From: Platanthera guangdongensis
Taxonomy: Eukaryota > Streptophyta > Magnoliopsida > Asparagales > Orchidaceae
Direction of reading: 5' to 3'
DNA length: 64,000 nt
Assembly: GCA_039583875.1 (NCBI GenBank)
Contig: CM077163.1
Coordinates: 112,291,213-112,355,212 of the forward strand
The position numbers were made by a program, and so were the translations under genes. Below are positions 1 to 12,034 of the stretch, one piece after another (the first letter of the stretch is position 1; every line of letters begins with the position of its first letter). The notes beneath the pieces are model-generated. The model was not told the origin of the DNA. It worked only from the letters and a program-made list of their open reading frames with translations, and made no database searches.

Positions 1-545
1 GCCGCACATCGTCGTCGCCGTAGATCCCGTGAACCTAGCCGCCGCCCATCTTGTCGCCGCCGGTTCCGGGGAGATCCTCTCCAAGAGAGATCTAGGGTTG
101 TGGACTCTTTGTGGACTTCAAGAACACGTCATCAACAAAGAGGGACACCTTTGTCTCCAAACGTAGTTTGTATCTTTTGTACATTCTAGTTTTACTTTTG
201 TTGTAAAGGAACGTAGGTTCCTAGTTGTAAGGGTTGGGTGCAACCCGTGTTGTGGGAGTGTTGACTCCTACGTGAGGAAGGGTTCCTTCCGATAGTGCAA
301 GGATTGGATTTTAATCATGTTGGTGAAGAGACCGAGTCGTCCCTTGTTGGGAGATAGGTCGAAGGGGGAAAGTGGATGTACCCAAATCGGGGAACCACTA
401 TAAATCACTTGTGTATTCTGTGTGCTGTGCTGTTTATTTTTATTGTGCAGGTACAAGTCTAAATTCCGCAAAAACGCTGCACGTCACCTATTCCCCCCCC
501 CCCCCCCCCCATAGGTGAAGATAGTTGACACTAGGTGGACTTTCA
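1..545 (+). repeat. 5' LTR, right-hand part only
   Basis: Matches 6910-7454 over its full length with scattered substitutions and a length change in a poly-C run (near 487-510). It ends TTTCA directly before the primer-binding site. Confidence 0.93.
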
Positions 546-547
546 AG

Positions 548-559
548 TGGTATCAGAGG
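548..559 (+). promoter_or_regulatory. Primer-binding site (initiator tRNA-Met type)
   Basis: TGGTATCAGAGG lies two bases after the 5' LTR end and differs from the usual plant Copia site TGGTATCAGAGC by one base. Confidence 0.88.
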
Positions 560-619
560 CAGGTTACTCATCAAAAAGGTTTACACCTTGAGTAGAATCC
601 TGCCACCAGTGTCAGAAGC

Positions 620-2192
620 ATGGAGCTGGATCATGAGATATCGCCACTAAGACTCCCCACATGCACAAAGGAGTTTTATCTAGTCTGGAGGATGAGAGTG
701 TCATATCACTTGGATGCAATCGATGCTCGAGCATCTTTCATCCTGGAAGAGGGTCCTTTTATTCTTATGAAGACCTCCGACTCTGGAAAGAATATCCAAG
801 TGCCCAAGTGCATTGCTGAGATGTCGGAAATGGAACTTTCATTATTTAATTTGGACAAGAGGATTCGTCAAATTATCATGGATATCTGGTCTGGAGCTTC
901 TCGCTCTAGATTGGAAAAATGTGGGTCGGCTAAATCTATGTGGGTGATGATCTCAGAGCTGATGGGGGGTCAGAGAAAGCTGGAATCTGCTGTCAATCAG
1001 AGGATGAAGCCTATGTGGGGGTCCTCACCTCTGAAGATGAAGGCAAGGATCTATCGGACAGCATCCGAGCTCCAGTGTCCATGTCAGAGACTGAAGAGGC
1101 CAGTGAGGAAAGCAGCTCTGATGAGGATGACACAACGGTCACGGGCTCTAATGACAATAACACTGAAGAGCAGGTAACTTCTTCATCCTGCCCCGTCTCT
1201 CTTGAAGTTTCTGAAGTCAGGAACTGCCTTCCTTCAGAAAATTCTGATTCTCTGAAGAGAGCCCTTCAGACAAGCAACCTACTTGCTGAGGAGCAAGCTC
1301 AAGAGATTGCTCGACTGAAGATCTTGTTGGTTCTCCAATTGGCATCCAACAAGGTCAAGGACTCTAAAATCTCAGCTCTAGAGAGTAGTCTAGAGAATGA
1401 GAAAAGAATAGTATCAAACTTTTCCAAGGTTGATGCTATAAAGAGAAAGCAAGAAAATGGGTGGATCTCCTGGATTATCAATTCGTGGAGAAATGGGGAA
1501 ACGGTATTCCGACCCCCCACTCCAAGCAGGAAGGCAACTCATCATTCCTTCAGGTATGACCACAGGAATAATCGTGGTCACTGCAAGGGTGATCTATCCT
1601 CATGTGGAGACACCCGTAGTGCAAGGGCCATCGTGGCCACCCATGAGAGAATACCTAAGGCTCATTCTGAGCCCTTTGTATTTACTGCCACTGCATCAAC
1701 TCGGTGTGAATCTGCATGTACCAGCTCTCAGAACACTTCTCACCACCCGAGGACACAGGACAGGGAGGTTAGAAGTCATGGTGTAAGTTTTCATGGGGCC
1801 TCAGGAAGGGGGATGCCTGAAAGGAAGGCACCACCTCCCCGGCCTCATGACGCTCGCAACATGCATTCCTTCCACCCTTCCACGTGTCACGGTGGAAGAG
1901 GAAATTTTATGCAGAGATCATGCCCTATCCCGTTTAGACCTAGGACCGTGACTACCTCAGTCACTAGATCAGGTCAGAAACATACAACATTCACCTGTGT
2001 TGGTGCTGTGGCAAAGTGGGACACTTTGCCATCGACTGTTGGCACAACCCCTCTGTGTCAAGGGCAAGGGCCTATCCACATTTTCTGGGCAGAGTTAGTC
2101 TTCCTGACAGGTTTTCTGAAGGAAGCCAGTCGAGTGCTTATGCTAACAGGAACCTAGGACCCAATATGATTTGGGTTCCTAAGGTAAAGTAA
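620..2192 (+). pseudogene. Copia/Sirevirus gag remnant, frameshifted
   Basis: Gag would form the particle that packages element RNA. The N-terminal part (frame of 620, from MELDHEISPL) resembles the plant Copia gag core. Around 990-1020 the sense continues in another frame, with an acidic serine-rich stretch and a heptad-like segment near 1240-1440. A CCHC zinc knuckle (C-x2-C-x4-H-x4-C, CWCCGKVGHFAIDC) sits at 1998-2039 in a third frame. That frame then reads MIWVPKVK and stops at 2190-2192; an IWVPK motif commonly follows the knuckle in Sirevirus-type gag. At least two frame changes and an apparent internal deletion make it non-functional as read. No pol follows. Confidence 0.75.
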
Positions 2193-3242
2193 CTCTTTCT
2201 TGCAGGGTAGTCTTGGTTCCCATAAATATGAGGGGAACTAGACAGTAGATGGCTCAAGACTAAATTGGAACAAGCGTCTGGAATAACAGATGTGATATCT
2301 ACATGGGCATACTCACATCGAGCTCCTAATATGTTTTACCTGAGGGACTAAATGATAACTCTCATAATCCCAGGTACTTTTGATCAGTTCAAGGACTTGA
2401 GTCATATTGTATCCACATTTACATATATATATATATATATATATTTATACTTATACTTACGCTTATATGTGCGTACATCTAAGGATATGTTAACACGGTA
2501 AACATAAACCATAGATACAACAATGACGACTTATCGGAAATTCCACTGGTAGACTCGAGATCTAACATCTACAGGCTTAAATTAATTCACTAAAAACTAG
2601 CGAAGATTACCATCAAGAAATGTATGGAAAAGCCGGTTCAAACCCCAAATAGTGGCTTTAAGAAGTATTCACATAGTTAGAAGATTTTTAAATTAACTTA
2701 CATGGAAAGGCCGGAAACCCGTTAAAATCCCTTCTAAATCTCGTCGATCTCACGCAGTCTCCCGCCGAACTCACGATCCTTTATATATTTAGAATTCCCG
2801 CCGACCCTTCACCTTCCATAGGAATCCCGCCGAAGGACCTTCTCCGCAGGAAACTCGCCGAATCCCGCAAAATTCTCGCCGAATCATCTTCCCCGAATCG
2901 TCTTCCCCTTTCGTCGATCCCACCGAAGTTTCTCACCGAAGGTCTCCATCGTCTTCCCGCAAGTATCTCGCCGAATCGTACAGGCTTCCGTCGACATCCC
3001 GCAGGACGCTCACTGAAGATCTCTCGCAGGAAGCTCACCGACGATCTCTCCCGGTTTCGATTCTTCCTTCCAGGAATTACTCCGCGTGCACTCATCCGGT
3101 GTCCATCATCTTCAACCATCTAACTCCCGTCTACGCTTTTAGGTAACCTCTTTCTCACCCGTACTTGGACGTTATCACTAGTGTCGCTTCCCTTTTGACT
3201 GTTCATTAAGCGTAGAGTAGGGATTCTCTCCCTAGGTGTGCA
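2193..3242 (+). other. Pol-deleted spacer of the Sirevirus-like element
   Basis: This 1.05 kb lies where protease, integrase and reverse transcriptase would be, and no such motif is readable on either strand. It holds a short (TA)n run near 2424-2443 and, from about 2740 to 3060, many CGCCGAA/CGCCGAC words as dispersed direct repeats. The last 100 bp lead into the third ORF. Confidence 0.6.
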
Positions 3243-5562
3243 ATGGCTCCAAGGACAACCAATGGGCTAGTCACTGGATGCGAGCTAGTTCGAACAGGGT
3301 TCTCTCATGCCTCTGACGAATTCAGAAACATCATTCTTATGCTGGAAGAGGCTGGGCTCTCATTCGTACTGGAGCACCCGTGTAAAATCTTGGACAAATA
3401 GGTGCTGGAGTTCTTCGCTACCGCCAGACTCCGAAATGAAGACTCTCTTATCAAGAGCAAGGTGGCAGGGGCAACGATCAAGATGTCTGCAAACAAGCTA
3501 ACCCACTTCCTGCAGCTCTCTAGCTCGGAGCACGAGGATTATCTTGAGGAAGAAGACAAAACCAGGACTCTATTATTTTGTGGTCTCGCTCGAGGAACTT
3601 GGTCAATAAAGCGCAAGGATATGAATGAAGAAGGAAAACTTCTGTCAGACATAGTTGGGAAGGTACTCATATGCAAGCCGGGATCTCATGACCACATCTC
3701 TGGGGACATGTTCAAGATCCTGGTGGCAATTATCTGCAGGAAACGATTAAACTGGGGGGGCATTGCTGTTTGAGAAGATAAAGGACACCCTGAGATATCC
3801 TAGCTTTGGCTGTATCATCAGTCTGTATCTCAATCAGCTGAATGGAGATAAATATGACATGAGTAAAGGCGTTCCTATACATTACTTAAAGAAAATGGAC
3901 TCAAGTGTGTTTGACAGATGGGAGAGGCACATTGGGCAGGCTGCCGTAGTAGAACGCCAAGAAGCATCTCCAGCCGAGGACGGCACTGTGGCTGATTCCG
4001 TCGTAATCCCAAGTGAAATTCCTGATGATTTGACTGCAGGAGTTGAGGGGGAGCCTCTACCCACTGATGCTCATATTGTATCTGACATCTCCCAGATAGC
4101 CAGAGATGCAGTGTCAAATATACAAGAAGCAAGTGAAACTGTGCTGGAAAATGAGGAGGCTCTGAACCTGAACGATCAAGGAGTCGAAGCTAATGTAGAG
4201 GAGACTGCTGACGACGATGATGCTGATGCGCATGATTTTATGGATGATGAAAGTGAAGAAGAAGGCAATGAGGGACAGGAAGCATTGGAAACTCAGGATA
4301 TCATTGAAGCTTCATCTGACAAGCACGCACCTGAGAGCGTTCCTGAGAACATTGGTGCACGAGTGGAGGGGGAGTCCGAGAAATCTGCAGATGCTGCAAG
4401 TATTCCTCCCTTAGAGGCTGTGCTCCTGTCCAGCTCTACAGGTGCATCTGATGAAGTGCACGGCCAAGAAGTGCCTCAGAATCTTCCCCTACGAGATGAT
4501 ATAGCCACTCACACCGTGAATATCATTCAGGGCATAGTGGATGAGCTTAAAGCATCTTTTGAGACAGCTCAGAATAAAATGTTGAAAAGGATTAAGAAAG
4601 CTGAAAATCTCATGCTCAAGAACATGGTGGAGATCAATCATAAACTTGACATGATGGAAAAGAAATTTGAAGAAAAGTATACAGCGGCCGGACAAGCTGT
4701 CATTCTTCATATGGACGGACTGAAAAAGAACACCGATACTCTCTCCGTAGTGAATCAGAATGCTCATGTCGTAGCCAATAATATTCAAAAGTTTGATGGC
4801 AATATGGTAACTCTCAACACAAATCAACAAGCATTGGTCACTGAATTCTCCAGGACTACAAAGCATATTGATGACTCACTGCACTCCTATGCAAATTCCA
4901 TCGCAGTCGAAGCCAAAAAGGGGGAGAAAGAATATATAGCTAAGATGGCTGAGCTTCGGGGAGTCATGATAAAAAACTTTGAACAGTCAAACAAATATGT
5001 CTATGACAGTTGCTGGTGGATGCTCCAACAGGCGTTAGGCGTCGTTTTGCCTGAAAATCCTGCGGGTATTCATGCTCCTGAGACTTCTACGGCTGCTGAG
5101 GGAGTAAGTGCTGCAGAAGTTCCCATGAGTGAAGCTGATGCTAGGGCTATTTCCAAAGCAAAACGTATGGCCATGTTTGACCAAGAGGCCCTAGCCAAAG
5201 CCAGGGACAAGAGAAAGTCTCAAGAAGGGACGTCAAAGGAAACACAAGCTGAGAAGAGAATCAGACTGAAGGAGGAGGAAGTAAGAAACGAAAAGTGGAG
5301 TCCAGTATCCAAGAGTATCATACTGTACACATTCTGGCTACAGGAACAAGGGGAAATCAATCGAAACGATGTATACAGCCAGTATGAATGGGAGATGCAT
5401 AAGACGTATGAAGCCAAAAGGAACATCTTTTTCAGAACCAATACTGCGGCAGATAAAGCTCCTCCTCACAGATATTATCCGAAGCCCAAAGAGTACATGG
5501 AGAGGCAAAGAAAGAAGTATTTGGCTCAGAAACTCAAGGATGACTTAGCCAAAGAGAAATAG
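3243..5562 (+). pseudogene. Large third ORF (envelope-like / additional ORF of a Sirevirus), two lesions
   Basis: Reading starts at ATG 3243 (MAPRTTNGL), meets one in-frame TAG near 3399-3401, runs to the seven-G tract 3754-3760, shifts frame, then stays open for 599 codons to the stop at 5560-5562. The N-terminal third is globular, with conserved-looking segments RKRLNW and KGVPIHYLKKMDSSVFDRW. The middle (about 3960-4480) is highly acidic. From about 4530 to 4990 it is helical and coiled-coil-like with Lys/Glu/Met heptads. The C-terminus is Lys/Arg-rich. The position between the pol site and the 3' LTR matches the envelope-like ORF described in Sireviruses such as SIRE1; I see no clear signal peptide or fusion segment. 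Function is unknown. The long open frame despite loss of pol suggests recent decay or past selection. Confidence 0.65.
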
Positions 5563-5798
5563 TCAAAAAATTTATAGCCTGTCATTCTCTCTTAAGAACA
5601 ATTAACGTTTATTGTTATTATATGAACAATCTTGAGATTATATATATATATTTATATATGTATTTGAATTTGTGAATGACTCAAGTCTTGATCTGTTTGC
5701 CTATATTCTCTTGTGCTGCATATTTAAATTCTGAATGTTGTTTATATTATCTGGTTGGTGTTATTCATCTTAGCTAGTAGGGTTTTGGCTTCGTCAAA

Positions 5799-5809
5799 TA
5801 GGGGGAGAT
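5799..5809 (+). promoter_or_regulatory. Polypurine tract
   Basis: TAGGGGGAGAT lies directly before the 3' LTR start TGTTGGGT, the expected place for plus-strand priming. Confidence 0.8.
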
Positions 5810-7454
5810 TGTTGGGTATTGTATCCACAATTACCTGGATTTGAGGAAGCCACCTGTCAAGCTAAGATGAATTCACAATGTATTTGATGAAACCTCTCAA
5901 GTTGTGCTTGCAGTTATTCCACGCTAAGTGCACACCAATGTCAGGGTGCAGTAGGTCAATATACACGGGTTTGCACGACGTAATCCCTCGTTGGGCAGAT
6001 CAGTGTGTTGGCCTACGTGTACTCTCTCTATTGGAGTGCACTTACTTTCAAGTACAGGGCCGTGTTTATGCAAGAGCAGACAAGGAGCAAGGTTGGGTCA
6101 AGGAGCAGCTCTTGGGTGAAAAGACGAAAATTCGTCTAAGTATAATTCGACGAGAATCACCAAGTGATTCTCGCCGATTCGGCGAGAATCACTAGTGATT
6201 CTCGCCGAATCGTCGAGAATCATTAGTGATTCTCGCCGACTTTATCCGGCTACCTCAAAACGGTGCCAAGTAAGATTCGGCGAGAATCACTAGTGATTCT
6301 CGCTGAACCCATCATTGAGCAGATCATGGCCAAGTAATATTCGTCAAGAATCATCAAGTGATTCGGCGAGAATCACTAGTGATTCTCGACGAATCGTCAA
6401 GAATCACTAACTGATTCTCGCCGATGCGTCGAGAATCACCTTCGATTCTCGCCGATTTTGACTTGGCAATTTTTCTGGAACTCCCTGAACCGGATTCTCC
6501 CGCTGACACTGTGTTGAACCGGAACTAGGGTTTCCTTTAGGGGGACCCACAACGGTCATATTGAAGTTGTCTACAGTATAAATACAGGGGTATTTTTAAA
6601 CAGTGAGGTAGACGAAAAAGATATACGAAACCGAGCCGCAACGTGACCTAGATCGTGATTTTCGCCGCTGCCGTCGTCGCCGCTCGAGAGAGTTGATCGC
6701 TGGTCTTGATCGAGGTTTCTTCCCGATCTTCGGTCGATAGAAGCTTAGCCAAGCTTAGCGTCTCACGTGTCTAACCGGAGATCTCTTGTCTCTTGATTTG
6801 TGATCGAGAAAACCTTCCCCGTTCGAATCGATCGAGACGACTGATCCTAGTGTGACCGTTGGTAGACCTAGCTAGCTTTGCTACAAAGTTTGGATCTCCA
6901 AGTACAGCAGCCGCACATCGTCGTCGCAGCCGATCCCGTGAACCTAGTCGCCGCCCATCTTGTTGCCGCCGGTTCCGGGGAGATCCTCTCCAAGAGAGAT
7001 CTAGGGTTGTGGACTCTTTGTGGACTTCAAGAACACGTCATCAACAAAGAGGGACACCTTTGTCTCCAAACGTAGTTTGTATCTTTTGTACATTCTAGTT
7101 TTACTTTTGTTGTAAAGGAACGTAGGTTCCTAGTTATAAGGGTTGGGTGCAACCCGTGTTGTGGGAGTGTTGACTACTACGTGAGGAAGGGTTCCTTCCG
7201 ATAGTGCAAGGATTGGATTTCAATCCTGTTGGTGAAGAGACCGAGTCGTCCCTTGTTGGGAGATAGGTCGAAGGGGGAAAGTGGATGTACCCAAATCGGG
7301 GAACCACTATAAATCGCTTGTGTATTCTGTGTGCTGTGCTGTTTATTTTTATTGTGCAGGTACAAGTCTAAATTCCGCAAAAAACGCTGCACGTCACCTA
7401 TTCCCCCCCCCCCCCACCCATAGGTGAAGATAGTTGACACTAGGTGGACTTTCA
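5810..7454 (+). repeat. 3' LTR of the Sirevirus-like element (1645 bp)
   Basis: Starts TGTTGGG and ends TTTCA. It holds a palindrome cluster (6136-6470), a TATA-like TATAAATAC near 6577 and a poly-C run at about 7404-7416. The right half is the copy of 1-545. Confidence 0.9.
6136..6470 (+). repeat. Palindrome cluster upstream of the LTR TATA box
   Basis: About six head-to-tail hairpins built from GATTCTCGCCGAATC and its complement joined by ACTAGT-type centres. The stretch around 6172-6207 is close to a perfect 36-bp palindrome. Sireviruses are known to carry palindromic arrays in the LTR regulatory part; the core here is specific to this family. Confidence 0.85.
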
Positions 7455-8689
7455 GATGGAGAATGCTTCTGCTAACTGGATTCCTTGCCACGATCCTAAT
7501 GAGAGTTTTGAAGAATGATTTTGTTAAGTGACGACCAGGAGGTAGCGGCCAGGAGGCAGCCCGACCGCCCCTCTCCCTATCTCCCTGCCACTTGGAGCAA
7601 CCCACCCCCATCCGCTTTCTCCCGATCTAGAGTAGCACAGCCCGGCCCCTCCCTTTCTCTCGGCCTGGAGCAGGGCTCGGCCTGGAGCAAGGCTCGGCGT
7701 GGAGCACGGCTCGGCCTGGAGCAAGGCTCGGCCTGGAGCAAGGCTCGGCCTGGAGTAAGGCTCGGCCTAGAGTGGAGATCGACCACCGACGCGGCCGCAT
7801 GCAGTAGGATCGACCCGGAGCTCCTCCCCCGGCCCCGCCGCTAAGCACGCGACAAGGGTAACGATGTTTCTACTTGGGCAGGTGAAGCCCTCAGTTTACA
7901 TATTTGCATGGAAGCCCCTCTCCACCAACGGGTGGGGGGAAGGGAGCTTTCCGACGGGTTGACGTGTACGTCCCCGCAGTAAATTGCATTAGTATCCGGA
8001 AGCGTGAGTACGGATTTAGGCATGATGTGTGAAGCCCATCCGGACGTGTGAGCCGGATTTGTGATGTTCTGGGGTTCTCGAAGAAGATTCCGAGGAAGTT
8101 GTTTATTAGCCGCTTGCAGGGAATGCGCACCAAGCCCCAAAAAAGGGGGTGTGCGCAATATGGCTGACCCGCTTATGTTAGCCGACCGATGATTAGTTGG
8201 CCGCCGCTCGTCGAGACGTTGGCGTACAGGTGTTGCAGTACCAAGCGAGGAATAGCAGGCTTAAGCCCAAGCTCGTGCCGGCCCTCGAAGGCCTTTTTTG
8301 TTTATATTGTCGGCCTGCGTGCTGAGTATGGAATTTATATTCCTATAATATTTTTTCATATCTGTGATGCTCTGTGAATATGTAGTTTACACCAATCTTG
8401 GGCGAGGGGCGTGTCCGTGAACTGCTCCCCCCGTGTGGGCCCCGAGGAATAGATGCCGGGAAGCCCCTGATGGCCTGTTGTCATCCTTTCAGAATAGCGG
8501 AGTTCTGCTGTTAGCAGCCCAATTGGGGCTGCGTAGAGTAGGGCTGCTTGGCGGTTTTATGCCAATAGTAAGGCTGGCGGGGAACATTTTACATAGACCC
8601 GAGGTGGCACCTATAGTTTGGGAGTGGATCTCGAGATCCTCCTTGGATGTTCCGGTCGGCCAAGAGAGCCCTCCGAAGGTGGCTTAGCT
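7455..8689. other. Unassigned GC-rich sequence with a 17-bp tandem repeat
   Basis: It follows the 3' LTR directly. At about 7661-7775 a 17-bp unit (CTCGGCCTGGAGCAAGG) is repeated some seven times with point changes. The rest (7860-8689) is moderately GC-rich, and short open readings on both strands show no recognisable domain. It may be the interior or LTR of an older element. Confidence 0.5.
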
Positions 8690-9010
8690 CATCCCTTGGT
8701 TTGGTTTACCAAACTAAACATCTTTAAAAAGATTTATGAGTTATTTAAGGAAAATCCAGTTTTAAGTTAAGCAGTTAGTTGTATCCCTCCGCTTTGTGGA
8801 TCAACTAATCCACAAATAAAAATATAGTTATACGTTGCGGAAAAATACTTTGATTAAGTTGATTTTAACATCCTATAGGAGTATAAACATCCCCGAAGGA
8901 CAACTCATGTTATGCAAGACTATAGATTTATAATAAGTATATAAAAAGTCTTTACACTAACCAGAAAGTAGTGTCTTAGTTTTGAAAGAGATGGCAAGTA
9001 TGATATACTA
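8690..9010 (-). repeat. Antisense LTR fragment related to the solo LTR at 10696-13441
   Basis: The reverse complement of about 8700-8960 shares runs with 13100-13280, including GTCTTGCATA, GTTGTCCT, TAGGATGTTAA, GTATTTTTCCGC and GAGGGATAC in the same order. It is a diverged, inverted copy of the 3' half of a related LTR. Confidence 0.7.
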
Positions 9011-9700
9011 ATAATAAGGTTTTATAACTTAAAAAATGTCTAATATGCAACCTAACATAAAACCTTCCCAAATAGCAAGTACGAATAACCACAAAAAACA
9101 GGCAACTCAGCAACTTAGTAAAGTAATTAGCATTTCAAAAGAAACCACCTGTAGGCGCCAACAACATGACATGAACCCACTTGTGAGCATATATGTTTGT
9201 ACTAAAGTAAACAACCCAAGAAAATACCTCACAAGGGTGAGGAAAGCTTCTGCAACAAGCAGTGCACTAGTAAGCTCCCAAACTTAGCCGCTCAACCGGC
9301 TACTATTCTGAACCTGAGGCATTCAAAGGAAGAACATCTCAGCAAGAAAAAAATACAAGTGGAAAAGGGAAAATAGTCAGGTAATAAGTGCAAATTAAGA
9401 GATGGGTTCACCAAACTCGAGTACAAAAATGCTGAAGACTACAGCTGGATCGACGAGTACAAAAATACTCGTCGAATCAACACCTTGGCTCAACGAATCG
9501 TTGAATACACTCAACGCCGCCATTCGCCGAATTAACATTTAACTCAACGAAGGCGTTGAGTGGTCTCAACGCACTCGACGCTTTTAGACTAATTGAGCTA
9601 AGACTTTTCAACTCACCATATGAGCCAAACCACACAAATCCAATCTCTCAATTTCTCCACAATCTTATGTGTGACCCTGATAAGCTCATACTGAGTTGGC
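9011..9700. other. AT-rich spacer with short hairpins
   Basis: No gene is supported. The 9446-9580 stretch holds near-perfect hairpins, for example CGACGAGTA paired with TACTCGTCG across a five-base loop and ACTCAACG paired with CGTTGAGT. These resemble the LTR palindromes elsewhere in the window and may belong to the antisense LTR. Confidence 0.5.
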
Positions 9701-9734
9701 AGTGAGTGCACATTTTTGATCACTTCCAGATCAC

Positions 9735-10000
9735 AATGGTAACACCAACAGCGCACGGGTGCGCGTTCTCTTACACCAATATGGGTGCGCCTCTGCGCGC
9801 ACCATGGTGTGCGGTCACTATGGTGTGCGCGACTAAGATGTGCGTGCCTCTGCGCACACCAAGGTGCGTGCGCTCCTCTGTGCGCACCATGGTGCGCGCG
9901 CCTCTATGTGCAGCCAGGTGCATGCCCGCGCGCACCCAAGGTGCATGCCCCACGCATGCGGATACGTGCGCGCACCTGTGCGCTCCTAATATGCGCGCTC
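9735..10000 (+). repeat. GTGCGC palindrome array
   Basis: Dense GTGCGCACC/GGTGCGC words. GCGCACCATGGTGCGC at 9882-9897 is a perfect palindrome and 9795-9813 is a near copy. Long open readings across it on both strands are a by-product of low complexity. Confidence 0.75.
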
Positions 10001-11397
10001 GCGAACCTAAGGATGCACTTGCCCCTGTGGAAGCCCACGTTGGGGGCACCTTGGTCGGTGAGCCTGTCCCCTCGTCGGAGGGCTACAGTCATCGGCCTCG
10101 CCTTCCGGCCTCCCTCGTCCATGCACATCCCCTATTTTCCGTCTTTTTCATGGCTTACCTTTGCTCGTGAATCGCCACAGTCTACCTTCTCTAACACCTC
10201 TTCGTTCGCAATCACGGTTGTCGTCTCATAGAAGGAGAAATTCCCGCTCTTCTCAAATGGTTTCTAATATCGAGGATTTATGAGGGGGCAATTGATGGGG
10301 ACAAGGCTATTTATAAAATAGCGGGTGTGCGGTTAGTCCATTCCCCATGATCCTATCATGCAGATCATGGGATAACTGTCGAGCACGCGATCAACACGCA
10401 TAATCGCGCGCATGGGGTCTCCCTCCCCGAGCCGCCCGGGGCCGGCCATGGTGGTCGGCCCCTCCCACCGCCGGCGAGCCGGTTCAAGCCGGTTCGGCTA
10501 CAGGTCGATCAGATTGCCGCGCCTCTTGGGCGCGCGCTCGTGGCTGCGCCCGCGCTCGTAAGGCAAGGCGATCCCGTTGGCCGGCGGGAACATGCCCTCT
10601 CGCAGCCTCCACGAGAGGTGACAGGGCGTTCAGCCGCACTCCCTCTATCCGGGAGCATTCGGTCGTCCTCCCCTCTACCTCTCGGGCCGGCTCTATGTAA
10701 CGCCCCCGATTTTCCAGTGATTTATTTTAGTTCTTATTTGACGTATTATGACGTCAGAGCGTTATGTTAGCGCGTGTTGGTCATGTGACGTTGTTAGAGC
10801 GTGCTTTTAGCTCTTTAGGTTCCCTGTGTGGCTTGGTGATGCCTGGTAGCAAGATTCCCTAGCGAGCCGGAGTCTGTTTGATGACTCGGTGGAGCCTCTT
10901 GGGGAATGCTTGTGTTTTGGCTTCGGGAGAATTTTGCCCGAGTTTTGTTCGTCGGATTTTGTTACCGACTTTGTCGTTTGCGCGTTTTGCGTTCGTTAGG
11001 TTTGACCGGCCAAATTTTGGGATTTGCGTCGGGAGTGGAAAATTTTACATTAGGAAATTAGATCGGCTAATTTTAGACTTGCTCGTCAAGTTTCGTTGCG
11101 TTCCGAGCATTTTCGGAGTCTCGGCGCGCGATTGAAGTTTGTATGTGTTCGCGTACGCCGTTAACTTTAGAAATTATTATCTCGAAAACGGTGCGTCGGA
11201 ATTCGATTTCTACTTCGCCGTTGGATTCGTAGCGTCGTCATTCGCCTACGGTGCGAATTTCGTTCGACTCGGCGTGCGTTTGGCCCTCCGTAACGATATA
11301 AGGTTATATCATTTTATAATAATTATAAATATTATTTTTATATATATATATATAAAGAAATAAAAAAATAATAAAATAAAAAAAAAGAAATAAAAAA

Positions 11398-11455
11398 TTC
11401 GATAAGAATGATTCTCACCGAATCATGTATTCGATGAGAATCATTCTCACCGAAC
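11398..11455 (+). repeat. Hairpin inside the solo LTR
   Basis: ATGATTCTCACCGAAT pairs with ATTCGATGAGAATCAT across a five-base loop with one mismatch. The arm GATTCTCACCGAATC differs by one base from the palindrome arm of the Copia LTR at 6136-6470. Confidence 0.75.
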
Positions 11456-12034
11456 AGCCTTTTTTTTTGTTAGTTTTAATATAAAAAAAATATATAATAA
11501 ATAAATTAAGTATTTATTTATATAAAAACAAAAGAGAAACCCCCTTCTTCTTCCTCCGAACCAGCAGCCCCCCCTCCTGTGCGAAAATTTAGGCGAGTGC
11601 GGATCCTCTCGTTCGCGAATCTTCCGGCGGCCGCCACCGCCGATCCGGTGGACGGAATCTCGATCCGATCGCGGCGTTGGAAAGCTCTCGGCGAGAGCTT
11701 CGAGATCGCGGTAAGCTTTTCCCGTTTCGGTGACCATTTCGCCTTAGATTTTTTCGGCCCTAACCCCGGTTGTCCGTTTTTTCGTAGATCTCGTCTCCGC
11801 GTGCCCCCTTTTGGACGGATCTACGTGGTGGAGTATTTTGGGTGGACGTTTTCAAGAACGATTTGAGGCAAGTGGATTTCTCCCCTCTTGCGTGCCTCCA
11901 TGAGTTGTATTTCGCTTTATTAATTCTCCTTGTCGTAGAATACCGGAATAGTATAGGTGAGATTAGAAATATTCCTAGGTTAGGGCTTGTGGTCGGCCTA
12001 AACTAGGAGGTTATCGGAATTTATTTTAAGTATA

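Larger units (their letters stand above)
1..7454 (+). mobile_element. Sirevirus-like Copia retrotransposon lacking pol (5' end outside window)
   Basis: LTR retrotransposon with the right part of its 5' LTR (1-545), a tRNA-Met type primer-binding site (548-559), a gag remnant, a large third ORF, a polypurine tract and a full 3' LTR (5810-7454). Base 1 aligns with base 6910 and the two 545-bp stretches are nearly identical, so insertion was recent. No protease, integrase, reverse transcriptase or RNase H can be read between 2193 and 3242. A post-pol coiled-coil (envelope-like) ORF and LTR palindromes are known Sirevirus traits. It is best read as a non-autonomous derivative. The left target duplication is out of view. 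Confidence 0.85.

Noticed and set aside
9706..10231. Open frames of about 150 residues across the GTGCGC region
   Set aside because: They run through a palindrome array on both strands and give Cys/Ala/His-rich low-complexity protein.
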